A DNA stretch of 64,000 nt from Brachynemurus nebulosus. Lineage: Eukaryota; Arthropoda; Insecta; Neuroptera; Myrmeleontidae. Below the pieces are notes generated by a model, which was given only the letters and a program-made list of their open reading frames with translations, was not told the origin of the DNA and made no database searches. Both the position numbers and the translations under genes were made by a program. Within the stretch, counting starts at the first letter, position 1. Every line of letters starts with the position of its first letter. Positions 34,691 through 47,206 of the stretch are shown one piece after another. The stretch lies in contig JAPWDM010000001.1 in the NCBI GenBank assembly GCA_035578155.1, positions 19,131,725 to 19,195,724 on the forward strand, written 5' to 3'.

Positions 34691-36096
34691 CATAACAAAA
34701 GGTAATTGTAATTTGAATCAAGAAAGTATAAAAATAATGATTTGGGTGACGTCTGTTATACTTAGACAAAAATGAACGGACTGATGACGGTTTGAAGAAC
34801 GGACGTTGAACCTCATTATTACTAACCTTAAGCTTATTGTGTCAAGTTTTAGTTTCCTGTTGTTCGCATGAAAATTATAGCAAAATTATAATACATGAGA
34901 GTTGCCCCTGAGATGGAAGATAAACTTATTTAGGTAATTTTAATGTTCTTTTTTTAACCGTGGTTTTGCTAGGTTTTTTAAAATAAGTTACTATACTATT
35001 AAAGGTGCAATCTGTCCGGATAAATTGTTGCAGATTCGATTTTTTTTTCAACTAGATAATCTAAAATGCCTACAATAGTCAAAATTATATATATTTATTG
35101 ATATTTTTTTAAAACATTTTTCTCGATTAGGAAGTAGTAGTGGAAGCGCCAAAAGATGCTACTTTTATTTTAATTATGTAATATTTGATTATTTGATAAG
35201 AATTTCAAATATGTTAAATTATACGTAAATCCAGTAAAATTCATTTAGTATTCGATGTTTTAAATTTTAATTGAAATTGATATGTTTCATGTAGGTATGT
35301 GAATTAATTAATATAAATTTTATTTTATTTTATTTTTTTTTTAAACCGATCATGTTTCAGTTAGTTAAAAAAAGAAGCTATTTATTTTTTTTTTTGAAAG
35401 CTTCTACCGTACAAAATGCAATATAATATAAATACCTAAAGAGAGAATAAAAAATATGATTACTTTTATATAGGCTGTTTCTGATATAATAAAAATTTTT
35501 ATAGCAACTTTGAATTTTGGACTCGAACTGTGTCTGTTTTGTTTGTGTCAAGCGAAGCGTTCAATAATGTTATGTATGCGTAGCAAAAATGATTAAGCAG
35601 CATTTTTGTAGATAAAATTTCAGAAAAATTACCATGCTCTCTTATAATGCGTGCGCGATCGACGACCAAAATAAAAAATATGTGCTAGCATGGTAAAATT
35701 TAATGTGCTAACACAAGTTTTATCACACTCTTATGCATATATGTTATAGTTTAATTCTTGTTGTCGTACTCTTTCATTTGCGCACCTGACCCGCAACCTT
35801 ATGTTGCATGGACTGTACCTGTAAAAACTTCGAAGATGCCCGATCTTTTCCGACTTTCGATTCTTTATGATGCACACAAAAATGATTGCCAACAATATAT
35901 TCTAATACTAAAGATAGGGAAGTAACAAAATGATGAATTAAACGGTGACATCCCCGTCCTCTAAGACAGTGTAATGAATACTGCTTGCTGTTTGTAAGAC
36001 AGTCTAATGAATCAAGGTGCTTGGTCCGATCCGTCCGACCAAGTTGGTCGTCCACACCTATGGTTGGCTATGTGACTTGCTATGAGTGAGGTACAT
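34691..36096. other. Unassigned stretch
   Basis: No gene supported. A 93-codon minus-strand frame at 35774-36055 has no ATG start and no recognisable motif. TTGGTCCGATCCGTCCGACCAA near 36020-36042 is a small inverted repeat. AAAATTACCATGCTCTCTTATAAT at 35626 resembles a block inside the repeat at 36097-36428. Confidence 0.35.
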
Positions 36097-36428
36097 TTCA
36101 ACAGCGTTCACAACACACACAACCTTCTTCCTCTTTTTTTCTTTCTACTATTAGAAGATGGCATTTCAAATATTATAATACAGCATGGTAATTTTTGTAA
36201 GAAAAACAATTAAAAAATATTTTTTTGTCGGCAATGGAACTTTTTACTGTGCTGTTTTACAAATTTTACGGAGCTAATATTACGGAAACAATATTCTATC
36301 CTTTAAATTTTCTATGATTAATTATAATTTTTATATTTTTATCGTACAAAATTGAATATGTTCGCCTTTTACACGTCGATTGTAGTGCGGAGCACAGTAA
36401 TTTTTATATGAATTTTCTCCCCGTGTAG
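36097..36428 (-). repeat. 332-bp dispersed repeat, copy 1 (inverted relative to 53.87 kb)
   Basis: The reverse complement of this segment matches 53871-54201 almost base for base over its whole length; I count only about ten differences by eye. Boundaries are abrupt on both sides (TTCAACAGCGTTCACAAC at one end, ACACGGGGAGA at the other). No coding capacity. The similarity implies recent copying or sequence exchange. Confidence 0.8.
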
Positions 36429-38159
36429 TACCTAGAGTTTCTACCCAAAACAGTTCAAACATATTATTTCAAATTTTTAAACCTTAATCATAAAACTGTA
36501 AATATTTTAGCAACAAATAATTTTAAAGCTCCAATCACACCAACACAAACTTGTCTACAAATAGCACGATTGATTATAAAAATTTGATTGCACTATTTGA
36601 GACATCAAAACATTAGGTAAATATTGATTTTAGAAAAAAGAATTTAATCTATGTACATAAGAGAACATTTTGTAAAAAGCACACTGCCAAGTCAGGTGTG
36701 ATTTCACGATGGCGTAACGGAGCAAGCAAGCCAAGCTCGTTTCTTGACTTGTTGATTCAATTAAACATTATAATTATGTATTTAATAATGATGTGAGTGG
36801 AGGACAAGAGATATGGTGTGGGAAATATGGTTCTGCTGCAGCAAAAGAGAAACTGTACAAAAACGTCCACTAGTAGGGCTGGTTGCGGGAATCGAAATCC
36901 ATAAGTTCCAGTGCCCATGCATGCTTGGTTACTCAGCTGGAGAAAAAATATGCTTTAGTCAATTTATCTATCATATTGTCCCCTTAAATTAAATGTACAA
37001 TTATAATTATTGCTTGGTTTTATAACCATTCGGGCAGTTCGTACACCAGATCTGTTGGTGAGACGACCGGTCCTTAAAGAGCATAATGATATATAATGAA
37101 AATCATTATAAAAAGTCGACCTTGTCTACGTTTTGAATGATTAAATGAAAGTTGAACTCTTGATGCAGTAACAATGTTGTTTCACCAATTTCCTGTGTAC
37201 TGTTTACATGTCAAAAGCAGAGATTAATCAAAATTTTACAAGTTAAAAACATCAAGATACATAGGTATATACTTCTTGTTTCAATAAATTGCGAGTATCA
37301 GTAAGTATCGACAGTATAAAATTTACCAAATTTATAAAGACTTTCTTGATATCTGAGTGGGTGTAAAAAAAGTGGCCCGGTCGCCTGTAAACAAATATTA
37401 CAAAATTTCCCTAAATACATTTTAACATAAAATTTTAGCAGGTTTGTTAAGATAATAATTTTTTCTTTGTTAGATTATTTAATGTTTTAGTGAAATCCTA
37501 TAACGATCCAAAAAAGTATCGTGTTTGACTTACAAACAATTTCAATTTCGTGTAGAACCCCAAAGATTACAACCTAGAATTATCGCTTCAATAATTTTTT
37601 GACCTTGTTTCGTGCGGATTTTATACATTTTCGAGCTTCCTGAAAATTTTTCAGTCTCTGTCGCAAAACATCGGAATGATTCGACCATTTTTAGAATTTG
37701 TGTGCTTTGGTTCCTCGATAATCCACTGCGAATTTTTGCTGTCGAAGTAAAAAAGAAAGCTATGCAATCAATCTTTTCGCCGATTTGAAAAATAAGAAAG
37801 CAGGTCACCTCACTGAGACCCCATTCTTGTCTCAAGCATGACGTTACTAATATGATGAGAAGATGAGATAGGTACGAAATTTAAGACACAGTTTAAGTAC
37901 AAAATTATTTTAAAGATTGAACAAAAGTCTGTTACGAGCACGAAAAATTGTGTGCCATCCCCCACTAGCAGCATATTTTTTTTCACAATAAATGAAGAAT
38001 TCTTGAGCATTAAAATTTAATTTATTTTATTTTATAAATAAATCCCTAAAAATTTTCACTGAATCGCAAAGAAAAAGTCATTAAATAATCAAATCAAAAA
38101 AAAAAAAAAAAGTTTTGGAAAACGTCAAAATATATAAATCGAAGTTACATAATATGCCT
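36429..38159. other. Unassigned stretch
   Basis: Two overlapping minus-strand frames of 66 and 97 codons at 37542-38010 are open but carry no motif I recognise and no ATG-led start for the longer one. No repeat is delimited. Confidence 0.35.
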
Positions 38160-38167
38160 ACCTACTA

Positions 38168-39130
38168 GTGATGTCGAGTCGAGATGCAGTTAGTCGATTA
38201 ATCGTCTAAAGTTGTTTTTCCCACAAAGTTAGTCTTTAGCCGAAAATATGGAGCATACAATAATCGATTAATCAACTAAATTTTTAGTCGAATTCATGAA
38301 TAGGATGACTTATGTAATTCTTTCCAAAACGATGTTTTGAATCTAATTATTGACTTTTATTTTTATTTAAAAAAAAATTACATATTACAATGTATTTTCA
38401 CATAAAAGTAAAAAATCATACAAACAAATAATTTTTAGTTTTCATTTTTTCAAGTCTTATAAATAATGTAGAAAAACGCGTTTAAAATTTAAGTTACTGG
38501 TTAGACTTTCGGAATATTAAAAAAAAATCGATATTTTACAAACTCGTATATTGAAGAAAAAAGTGGACTGCAAACTCGTACTTACTTAAAACAACGATAT
38601 AGCTTATAATTTAAAACATTTAAATGTCTGCTTCATGTCTACATAGGTAGCAAACATCAAAAAGTGTAACATACATAAATCTTAAATTCAGAGTGATGGA
38701 AATACAGTACTTAAAACGTTTTTTGGGTTTCCTGAAAACTATGATTTTTGTTATACGAGGTTGAGAAAGAGTACGCGCGACATACATGTTGAAACATTTA
38801 GTGTTCTGTGGAATCATTTTATGTACTCCTTTACATAAAATTTGTTTAAAAATATTATCGGCTTCCAGGAAGTTTACTGTGAAAGTGCTCGGGCCTCATA
38901 GTGTAAATATATTGTGATATTTTATTTTTTTCTTTTTCTTAAAAGAGAAATATTAAAAGTCTATAATTAAATTCAAAAGAAAACCTCGATTACCTTATTC
39001 ATGAATTTGACTAAAAATTTAGTGGATTAGTCGACTACTTTGTGCTCGATATTTTCGACTAATGATTAATTTCATGTGAAAAACAATTTTAGTCGATTAA
39101 TCGACTAACTGCTTCTCGGTCCGACATCAC
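38168..39130. mobile_element. hAT-type non-autonomous element with AGTCGATTAATCG subterminal repeats
   Basis: The termini GTGATGTCG and CGACATCAC are inverted. They are flanked by ACCTACTA and TACTACTA (6/8 match), which fits a worn hAT duplication. Next to the ends, GTTAGTCGATTAATCGTC and AGTCGATTAATCGACTAAC mirror each other, and the palindrome TCGATTAATCGA recurs. The 963-bp body has only a 65-codon frame without motifs. Confidence 0.6.
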
Positions 39131-39660
39131 TACTACTATCTACATAATATATTTTATTAATTCTGTTCTGCACTTTTCTGTTACCCATTATACACGTACA
39201 GTCAGGCACAAAAATATATTATCAATTTATGAAAATTTAAATCAATTGCTCCCATTATGTATATATGCGCTGTCATTTGTTACAGTGTAATTATAAATTA
39301 CCAACGATTAAATACGCCATTAGTAGCTATAATATTAATAATGTGATTAATTTTTATATATTTTTTTTTTTTGGTGTGTTTAATTAAAATGTATTTGTGT
39401 GTTTGTATAGAGTATTATTTTTTTATATTATTAATTTATATTACCTGTGTATATATGTACGGTCTACCATATACACTAGGTAATATCTTCATTATTTTTA
39501 TGTTTTATCGAGGAATATTATCGTAAATCTTTCTCAAATTACGCAACAGAATCTTCTTATTTTTCAAAAGATTATTTTTTATTTCATTTTCTGCTTTTTG
39601 CCTTTTAATATAAAATTACAATTAATTTTTTATTTAATTTTTTACTTTTTACGAAAATTT
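39131..39660. other. Unassigned AT-rich stretch
   Basis: Nothing I can support. Confidence 0.35.
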
Positions 39661-39905
39661 TTAGTGTTCTGTATCAAAACTGGCAAAACGGAACATTTAC
39701 GGATTCACTTTGGTATCCGTCTGTCTGTCATACGCGATTTTCTCTGAAACTATCCGACATTGAAATTTGAATTTTAGCATAGAGAGCTTACAGTGTAGTT
39801 ACCCCACTATACATGTGAAGTATAATTTCGATTGTAGGGGTTAATTTCAGGGGACAACCTAAAAATTGGAGAAAGAACACTGAGCAGGGTATCAAAGGAA
39901 AATCT
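39661..39905 (-). repeat. GACGGACAGACACCG / TACGGAACACTAAAAA dispersed repeat, copy 2
   Basis: The reverse complement of the copy at 21955-22268: TAGTGTTCTGTATC, AAACGGAACATTTACGGATTC, GTCTGTCTGTCA, GCGATTTTCTCTGAAAC and TTAATTTCAGGGGACAACC appear in the mirrored order. Clearly diverged from copy 1. Confidence 0.6.
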
Positions 39906-41155
39906 ATTAAAGCATGAATACAATAACAGACATAATCAGTGGCGCAACAACTATAAATCTGCAGGGGGGGGGGGGGGGCAACAAAAATTTAAATATCCCA
40001 ATTTTTTGATAACGTAGTGCTCCGACTACACTAGAAAATGTTATAGAAAAACTCCGAAAATTCAATTTTCAATAAAAAATATCTTACTAATATATTTTAG
40101 TAAACTTGATGATGTAATCAGATAAGCTGGATTTTCGTAATTTAAAAAAAAATTTATACTTATTTAAAGTTCTATATGTATTTTTTTCTCATTAAAGATC
40201 CATTAATTAAGGACTTGTAATATACTGAAATATATGTAGGCAAAAATAAATAATTTTATATTGGATCTGTGGAATTTCATTGCTTTCCCGTAAGTCCTGT
40301 TCCTGAAATTTTGCGTTAATGGTTTAAAGTTGAAATTAATAAAATTTATAGCTATTGTTAAATCCAGTTCCGTTAAATGTGAGGACAGACCGGTCTGGCC
40401 CACCGTTACAATCAGATAATTTTATTAAACTACTTTACTCAGACACTTAGGTAAAAAATTTGGTAATAATTTCCGAACACAATTAAAGTCAAGTAGATAT
40501 TGGATTTCGGTAAAGAAAATTTGATAGGTGTTTTGATCAATTTATCACGTTTTAATTCTTATTTCAAGTATAAAATATAGTTACTTGTTGCTGTAACGAT
40601 ACGTTGGTCTGGTGTCTCCTCACATTAAATCGTAACGCTTGATAGGGTTTTATTGTATTAATTTATGGCACTTTTATTTTTAAATAGCTTCAGAGATTTG
40701 ACAAGCAAGTTACTTTATAGAAGCTGATGACTTTTAAATGTTTGTTACAATACATAATAAATGAGTAAGAAAAAAAATTATTTAGTTACTTTTAAAATCT
40801 AAAAGCTCCATTTACAAATACTGGTAAAAATAAATATTTTTGATATTTCTTGAAAAGTACTTATATTTATTTACTTTAATTTTCAAATTTAGTTCGAAAT
40901 AGGTACTCACTTAGACATCTATTTATCATTATTATAAGCTTTAAATATTAAAATAAAATAAATAGGAAAAATAATCTGTTATAAATAATTCCCTGAAACA
41001 ACAACAATAACATCATAATACCAAACAAATACAGATGTTGGGCTCCCTGAAGAAGACGAAGACCATATTTATCCAATGTAAATGTGCAAGTAAGAAAGGA
41101 CGAATTACAGTAAAATCCTATATAACCAGAATTCATACATCTCTTTTTGCTTTTA
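39906..41155. other. Unassigned AT-rich stretch with a G-run
   Basis: CAGTGGCGCAACAACTATAA at about 39940, followed by a run of about 16 G near 39963, resembles a hAT-type terminus, but no far end was found. Otherwise nothing is supported. Confidence 0.35.
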
Positions 41156-41591
41156 GGCCCGATCCACACTATAATGTCGATATCGGTACGCTCCCACTCC
41201 GATGTAATCTTGTTGTGTTCACATTTCAATGCTGATACCATGTTGGTACCTATTCGTTCTCCATTCACATTATAATACCGCTCTCGGTACGCTCCCAGTT
41301 CGAACTCAGTTCGATACAAATATCTTTTCATAACAACTGAATACAAGCGGAGCGGAGTGGAATCAAAAAGTGTGATTCACACTATCGACACCGGTCTGAT
41401 GATATTGCTCTGATACCGCTCCGATAAAATATTATCTGAGTGGTATCTATTGGTATTGAAGCGATATTGGAGTAAGAGCGTATCGCGACTGATATCGGAG
41501 CGGTATCGGAGAAATAATGTGAATACACTCGTTGTTTCTTATGTAAGAAAATTTAATGAATCGGAAGCGGAGCGATAATGTAGTTGGGACC
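41156..41591. repeat. GGCCCGAT dispersed TIR repeat, copy 2
   Basis: The left end GGCCCGATCCACACTATAATG and the right end GGAGCGATAATGTAGTTGGGACC are imperfect inverted termini. The body is dense in ATACCGCTCC, GGTACGCTCCCA and GGAGCGGTATCGGAG words. The right half aligns in reverse with 3226-3495. A 132-codon minus-strand frame overlapping 40948-41346 runs through its left half and is treated as accidental. Confidence 0.6.
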
Positions 41592-42296
41592 TTAACGTGC
41601 CAAAGGTTTTGCTACCACTATTTTCATATAGCACAATCCCGTCTTCTGTTTCATCGTTGTTTTGTTTTTTTTAATAAATCTATTTTCTACCACGTGAATC
41701 TCATCCAACACCTGGGATATTAACCGCGTTATACGGGAGTCGATTGTATTAATATATAATATTCTCTAGTACATTTTATTATATGGCATTGACAGAAGAT
41801 TTGAATTAATAAACAATTTCAACGAAATAAGACAACCAGTTACACGGCAAGCCAGTCGGTAGCGATACGGATTCCTTTCGTACCGTGAATAAGTGATGAT
41901 GAGTACTTCTTGTACCGTTAAAATATTATTATCATAATGAAAATTATAATTGTAAAATTTTCTGGAAGAAAAGTATAAGAAGAAATGGTTATTATCTTTT
42001 ATTAAGTACCTATTCTACATTTACTTCGAGACTGTAAATGTGTGAAAGATGTATGTATATAACAGGGGATGGTTGCATTATTTGATTTCAATAAAGATGT
42101 AAATAAAATACAATTAAGAAAAAGTGGAAAGAGAGCGGAAAGGAATTAGAGTCTCGTGCGCTTACCCCCACTCACCTGACGGCTCGTGGGGGTATACAGC
42201 GCACTCGATCTCGTTGTGTATACGTCAGTCCCTACAGCGAATGCTCCAGTTTAAGCCTATTGGATACCTCACTTGACGCATACGTATCGAACATAA
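41592..42296. other. Unassigned stretch
   Basis: No gene supported. A GC-richer patch at 42150-42290 (CCCCCACTCACC...GTGGGGGTATAC) forms a weak inverted repeat. Confidence 0.35.
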
Positions 42297-42638
42297 TTTT
42301 TTATAACGACGGCTTCTAAAGTTTAATAGAGAGAAAAAAATTAATCATTTTTAAACAATTTTAGAAAACAATAGGGTTAATTTTATTTTATAATGTTATA
42401 TGAAAAATTTATTAATTTGCAGATCATTTTTATTTTATTTTTTTATTAATTATTTGAATATGATTATTATTGACAAATGAATATCATTATTTTCTCGCAT
42501 AGTTTTAGCTACTTTCACGCACAGTTGTACTTTCGCGCACAGTTACTGTCGTTTGTTTTACAATGATATGAAAACTGCTCTTTACGCCCACTACACAACG
42601 CTCGGATGTTGAACTTTAGAAGCGGGTGTTATAAAAAA
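42297..42638. mobile_element. 342-bp TIR MITE
   Basis: TTTTTTATAACGACGGCTTCTAAAGTTTAA at the left mirrors TTGAACTTTAGAAGCGGGTGTTATAAAAAA at the right. It abuts the next TIR element at 42660. No coding capacity and no readable target duplication. Confidence 0.55.
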
Positions 42639-42659
42639 CAATTTTTATAATCTAAATTT

Positions 42660-43833
42660 GAGCCGTTTATTTTGAAAGTGGGGCGTCCATTTTTTAAAAA
42701 AATGAAGGTAATGGTAGTTACAGATAAGACTTAGTATGATCTTTTTATCTGTCAACAATTTATAGTCAAAAAAATTCAGAAGCCTAATATTTGGAAGATT
42801 GAAGTTTTAGCTCTTAACAGTATTGTAAAAATATTTATTTTGCTAGTGGTGCAAGTCCATCTTACAAGTAAAATTTCCGAGACTGGACCTATTGATTTTG
42901 ATGAAACTTAGATATGTTGTAGAACACTAAAAAATAAGTAACACATATTTTTTTTATCTGCGGAAAAGCGATTTGAAGGGGTGAAATCGTCCTTCAAAAA
43001 CTGGGGTGAAAATGTAATTTTTCAAATATCTCGAAAACGGTAAGAAATAGAGCAAAAACTTAAATTAGCCATATTACTCTTTTATAAAAAGCTATACATT
43101 GATATGTAATTTGCTTAAATTACACTAACAGTGGTAGTTTAGGGTTAAAATTTGGGGGTTAATTTTGCGAAAAGGGGTAAAAGATAAAATATAATAACGT
43201 TTTATTTACAGATTCCAAATGTACGTAAAAAAGTCTAATAGACCTGTTTTTACTCAATTTCCTAATATTAAATCCAGGGGTAGTTAACTACGGGAGTTAC
43301 TGTGTCGAGATAATCGTACTATTTGAGTAATTAAAAACTTCTACAAGGAAAATAGTTTAAAACAATTAGAATAAATTTTCAAAATTCATTTTAAGCAACA
43401 CTGCAAAGGGGATGAGTCACCCGCTTAAAGTACATACTTATATTCATACGCTCATTTCTGCTACTAAGGCACTGGCAGGGGGTAATAAGGTCACAGTATG
43501 TGCTTCTGAAGTTGAACTGTCGTGTGAAAAGTTTTTATTATGTTTATTTTTAAATGGTAAAACTAAAATATTATCCATTTAAATTAACGATTACAATAAT
43601 TCATTAATTTTGAATGTGAGGCAAGTCCATTTAATTATAATAAAACCACTGTTTTTTTTTAGCCTGCACTATAAACACTATTGGATTATAAACTTACATT
43701 ATCTAATAACACAAAATACAAAAAATATGTCTATTAACACTTACCAATATTTTGAAATTTATTGAAACGCAAACCCCTAAACATCTCGCAATAACAAAAT
43801 ATGGACTTGCCCCACTTTCAAAATAAACGGCTC
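42660..43833. mobile_element. 1.17-kb TIR element with 25-bp perfect ends
   Basis: GAGCCGTTTATTTTGAAAGTGGGGC at the left is the exact inverse of the last 25 bases at the right. Beyond that, CGTCCATTTTT / AAAATATGGACTTG extends the repeat with mismatches. The AAGTCCAT word recurs internally (42855 and 43623 areas). The interior has no substantial open frame. The target duplication is unclear (flanks AAATTT / ATTTG). Superfamily unassigned. Confidence 0.65.
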
Positions 43834-43979
43834 ATTTGTAGAATGCTGCAAGCTTTGCTTTATGTAGGCTGTTTAAATACATATACGGTATACGTACTGT
43901 TTACATAAAGTACAATATTTATGTTAGAGTTTCGAAGTCAAATATCAAAACTATCTCATATCTTCATGACATTTTGTAT

Positions 43980-44777
43980 GTATGTACATTCTGCAGGAAT
44001 GATTTCACGGAATCTATTCCGTACAAAACGACCCTGTTTGTAGATGATATTGTAGCAATAATAACGCCAAACGAAGCGGGTATACATCGAAATCTTAACT
44101 TAACGATTTCCAACATGGATAAATGGTTTAAGGCAAATGGCCTGAAACTAAACGTGAACAAGACACAAGCTTTTAGGCTGAGAAACTACGAATCTAATTT
44201 ATTTCAAAACAGCAACATACTTCAAAACGAAATAAAATACTTAGGTATAATAATTGATAACAAATTGAATTGGAGGAATCAAATAAACGAAGTAACCAAT
44301 AAATTGAATAAAAAATTTTATATTTATTAAGACGCTTAAAAGAAATTGTTTCGAGTTATATATTGATAACGGCTTACTATGCTTACATCTACTCGACGGT
44401 ATCTTACAGAATACTATTCTGGGATACTCCTCATGCAAAAAAAGATAATACGACTACTAGTCGGATTAAAAGTTCGAGACAGTTGCAAAGACGCATTCAA
44501 AAACTTGCAAATTCGTACAGTATTCGGAATACTAGTTCTAGAAGCCGTTATGTTCTACAAACAAGAACAATGTTACTTTACTACATGTAGCATAATACAC
44601 GCTTATGATACGAGAAATAAGTGCAATTTGCAGTCAGATCAAACAACATTATCAGCTATTCAAAATAATACGTACAACACCACAATAAAGATATGTAACA
44701 ATACACCTAAATATATACTTGATTTGCCACCAGTGAAGTTAAGGAAAAAACTAAAGAATGTGTTAACTATGTGTTAA
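43980..44777 (+). pseudogene. Non-LTR retrotransposon reverse transcriptase fragment (Jockey/CR1-like)
   Basis: The translated segments show the C-terminal half of a LINE reverse transcriptase. TTLFVDDIVAII contains the catalytic motif C (usually FADD; here FVDD). WFKANGLKLNVNKT and IKYLGIIIDNKLNW are the hallmark motifs after it. Later come LFWDT, QKKIIRLLVG, SCKDAFKNL and HAYDTRN, as at the C-terminus of Jockey- and CR1-group proteins. The reading frame shifts near 44320-44328 and again in the A-run at 44437-44443, so no continuous protein exists. The endonuclease and the first reverse transcriptase motifs are missing: the copy is 5'-truncated near 43985, as is usual for target-primed insertions. 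It is a dead copy. Confidence 0.9.
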
Positions 44778-44937
44778 CTAATGAAGTTTTATATAATATT
44801 AGTGATTACTACAGCATAAATTGGGAATTATATTTATAATCAGAAATTTTTCAGATGTAATTACTGTATAACTTTTTTGACAACTGTACGAAGTTTATAC
44901 GGAAATAAATATTATTATTATTATTATTGTTATTATT
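44778..44937 (+). mobile_element. 3' UTR and (ATT)n tail of the non-LTR element
   Basis: After the last stop (44775) the sequence runs about 130 bases and ends in AAATAAATATTATTATTATTATTATTG. A short tandem tail in place of poly(A) is common in some LINE clades and marks the 3' end of the insertion. No flanking duplication could be read because the 5' edge is vague. Confidence 0.65.
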
Positions 44938-47071
44938 AAATATCAATTACTAATTGTAAAAAAAAATAAAAAAATAAAAATTAAAAATTGGATAATAGGA
45001 AAATAGGAAGGAAAATATTTTTCTCACGTAACACATTGTGCTGGATATCGTTAAAAAGAGTTGTTAAAGCGAAGTTGAGATTCCTTTTAAGATTTTTAAT
45101 ATTTTTTAGAGCTGTTTATGTAATATTGAGCTTCAAAATAAGGTTGCTATTAATAAGTCAAAGGAAAAACACAGTCAGTCCTAGTCGTCGGTCGGACTGT
45201 ATTTTTTTTTAATATTTTATTTTACTTTATTTCTTTTTTTTTTTTTTTAATAAAAAAGGTATATTATTTGTAGGTATTTTTTAAGCTTTTAGAAAATTTT
45301 CGATTGGAAAATTTAGCTATTACAGCTATGTAAAAAGGTTTTCGAAATTTTTCTTACACTCTATGGTAGAGAGTGAGAAAAAATCAGATAAGTTTTAAAC
45401 TATTTTCCTATGTATTACTGGAAAGCCGCTATATTATGCAGGATGCTGCGACAGGAATATTTTTTTTAATTCTGCGTGTTATACTTTTTGTAGCTATTTA
45501 TGAAATTTTTAAATGTTTTTTGGGATTTTTTTTATGCGGCTATTGCATAAAGAGAGGATATGCTATATTATAAAAATTGATACTTTCAAATTTCACTACA
45601 CAAAATGTATCCAGAGATATTTGCACCTCTAAAATCCATAAATTAGTGCAAACAGGTCTCCAGCGCAATTGTCAGATAGAAAATATGTGGATTTTAAAAA
45701 TTTAAGTATCTCAGAAACGGTTTGTCGTACCAGGAAAAGTAACTAAATGATTTTATAGTAAAATTTAGAAACAAAACATTACATAACAACCCTTTCTATC
45801 AATAAGCTGATATTTTCGGAAATATTTACAAAATAAGTACAAAAACCAAACTATAAGCAAACTATAGTTCCTTATGGAACTGGACGTGCTCAACTAGATT
45901 CTTAACAATATTGCTCTATAAAATTACAGGCAGTAGGAAACTCTTTGAATAAAGTGCACACTGGTTCTTGGTCTACACCTCTTACCTCCCACGTTCGCTG
46001 AAAGTATTCTAAAGTTGTAGAATGTTATTCTTGTGATAGTAATTTCATAAAATTATAAGAAAATAATATTAAAATGATAGAGGCAGTTGTGTAGAAGGTA
46101 GTTAATAAAGTATATTTACCTTACAAATCTTTCACTCGCCGTAAGAAGATTAAAATGTTGATGGAGATAACGTAAAAGAAAGGTATAATAGGCGAGGTAG
46201 AGTTCCTTTTATGCATGGAAGAGAAAATTATAAAATAATAAACGGCAGAAAATTTGTTTCACCAGGTGTTCCACTTAAAAATATGAACCTACAAGGAAAT
46301 CTACTGGAGCGGTTGTTCAGATAAAATCGAGGGTAAATTTTGAAATAGGGTGGATATGCTTTGGTATATTAAAATTTCAAAAAAAATACGGGTCTGTCAT
46401 TTTTGCTTGTACTACACATATACCAAGTTTCATCAAAATTGCGAATTGACATTCCGAAACCTTTCCTTGTTAGGCCGAACAAATATTACAGAGATTTTCT
46501 GAAGCACTTTCACTGCAGATATTGATCAGAAAATTCTAACCTTAATCAAATTTTACAATGATTATATATATTGAAAATAGCGAGGGTACCTCTGTGAGAG
46601 TGTAATAAAATCTATAATGCGAGAGTGCAAACCTTAATACTTTGGCTATAATGAATTTTGTAACGATTGTAAGGTGAAACAAACGCTACTGGTTAGTTGA
46701 TCATTGCTAAACGATTAATATTTTTTATAACTCATGCGAGAGAAGTACTAACGCACACATTTTTGTACGCAAAATAGCTGTTTGACCACTCTACTATTCC
46801 CACATCCTTTTTGTACACTTTGAGTATACTTTCCGCACGCAAATTGATAATAAAATATGCAAAATTTAATCAAAACACGCAAAGCCACCTCTTGATTTTT
46901 TATTTAAAAAATATTTCATAATTATTCCTATAGAAACCAACAACAAAATAATTTAAACAAAATTTAATTCAGAAAAAAAGACAAACACTCAAAAATATTA
47001 TTTTAAAAAGTAATAAAAATGTCAAAAATAGTAATAATAATAGAAAAAAGTATGCGAAATTCGTAATAAAA
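44938..47071. other. Unassigned AT-rich stretch
   Basis: No supported gene or repeat. Frames of 66-75 codons are Phe/Ile/Lys-rich and chance-like. Confidence 0.4.
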
Positions 47072-47206
47072 AATAGTATGTGCAACTCGTGCGGGATTGT
47101 CGATGGCTCACTCAAGCGAATGAGCGCACTCACTACGATCGTGCGCTCAACTTCGCTCTCGTTGCCGATCGACAATTTCCCGCCCTTATTGCGCAATATA
47201 CTATTA
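47072..47206. mobile_element. Small foldback MITE with GCGGGATTGTCGAT arms
   Basis: ATAGTATGTGCAACTCG, GCGGGATTGTCGATGGC on the left mirror GCCGATCGACAATTTCCCGC, TTGCGCAATATACTAT on the right. The centre is GC-rich with GAATGAGCGCACTCACTACGA. Length about 135 bp, no coding capacity. Confidence 0.6.

Noticed and set aside
35774..36055. 93-codon minus-strand frame
   Set aside because: Begins at GTG without a start context and shows no motif; possible internal repeats at the DNA level.
37542..38010. Two overlapping minus-strand frames (97 and 66 codons)
   Set aside because: No recognisable domain; the longer lacks an ATG near its start; lengths are within chance for AT-rich DNA of this size.
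39955..39980. Run of about 16 G residues
   Set aside because: Probably a mononucleotide expansion at the edge of a hAT-like relic; no far end or function visible.
40948..41346. 132-codon minus-strand frame with an ATG start
   Set aside because: Its first half translates the GGCCCGAT dispersed repeat and its second half AT-rich DNA; no conserved motif.
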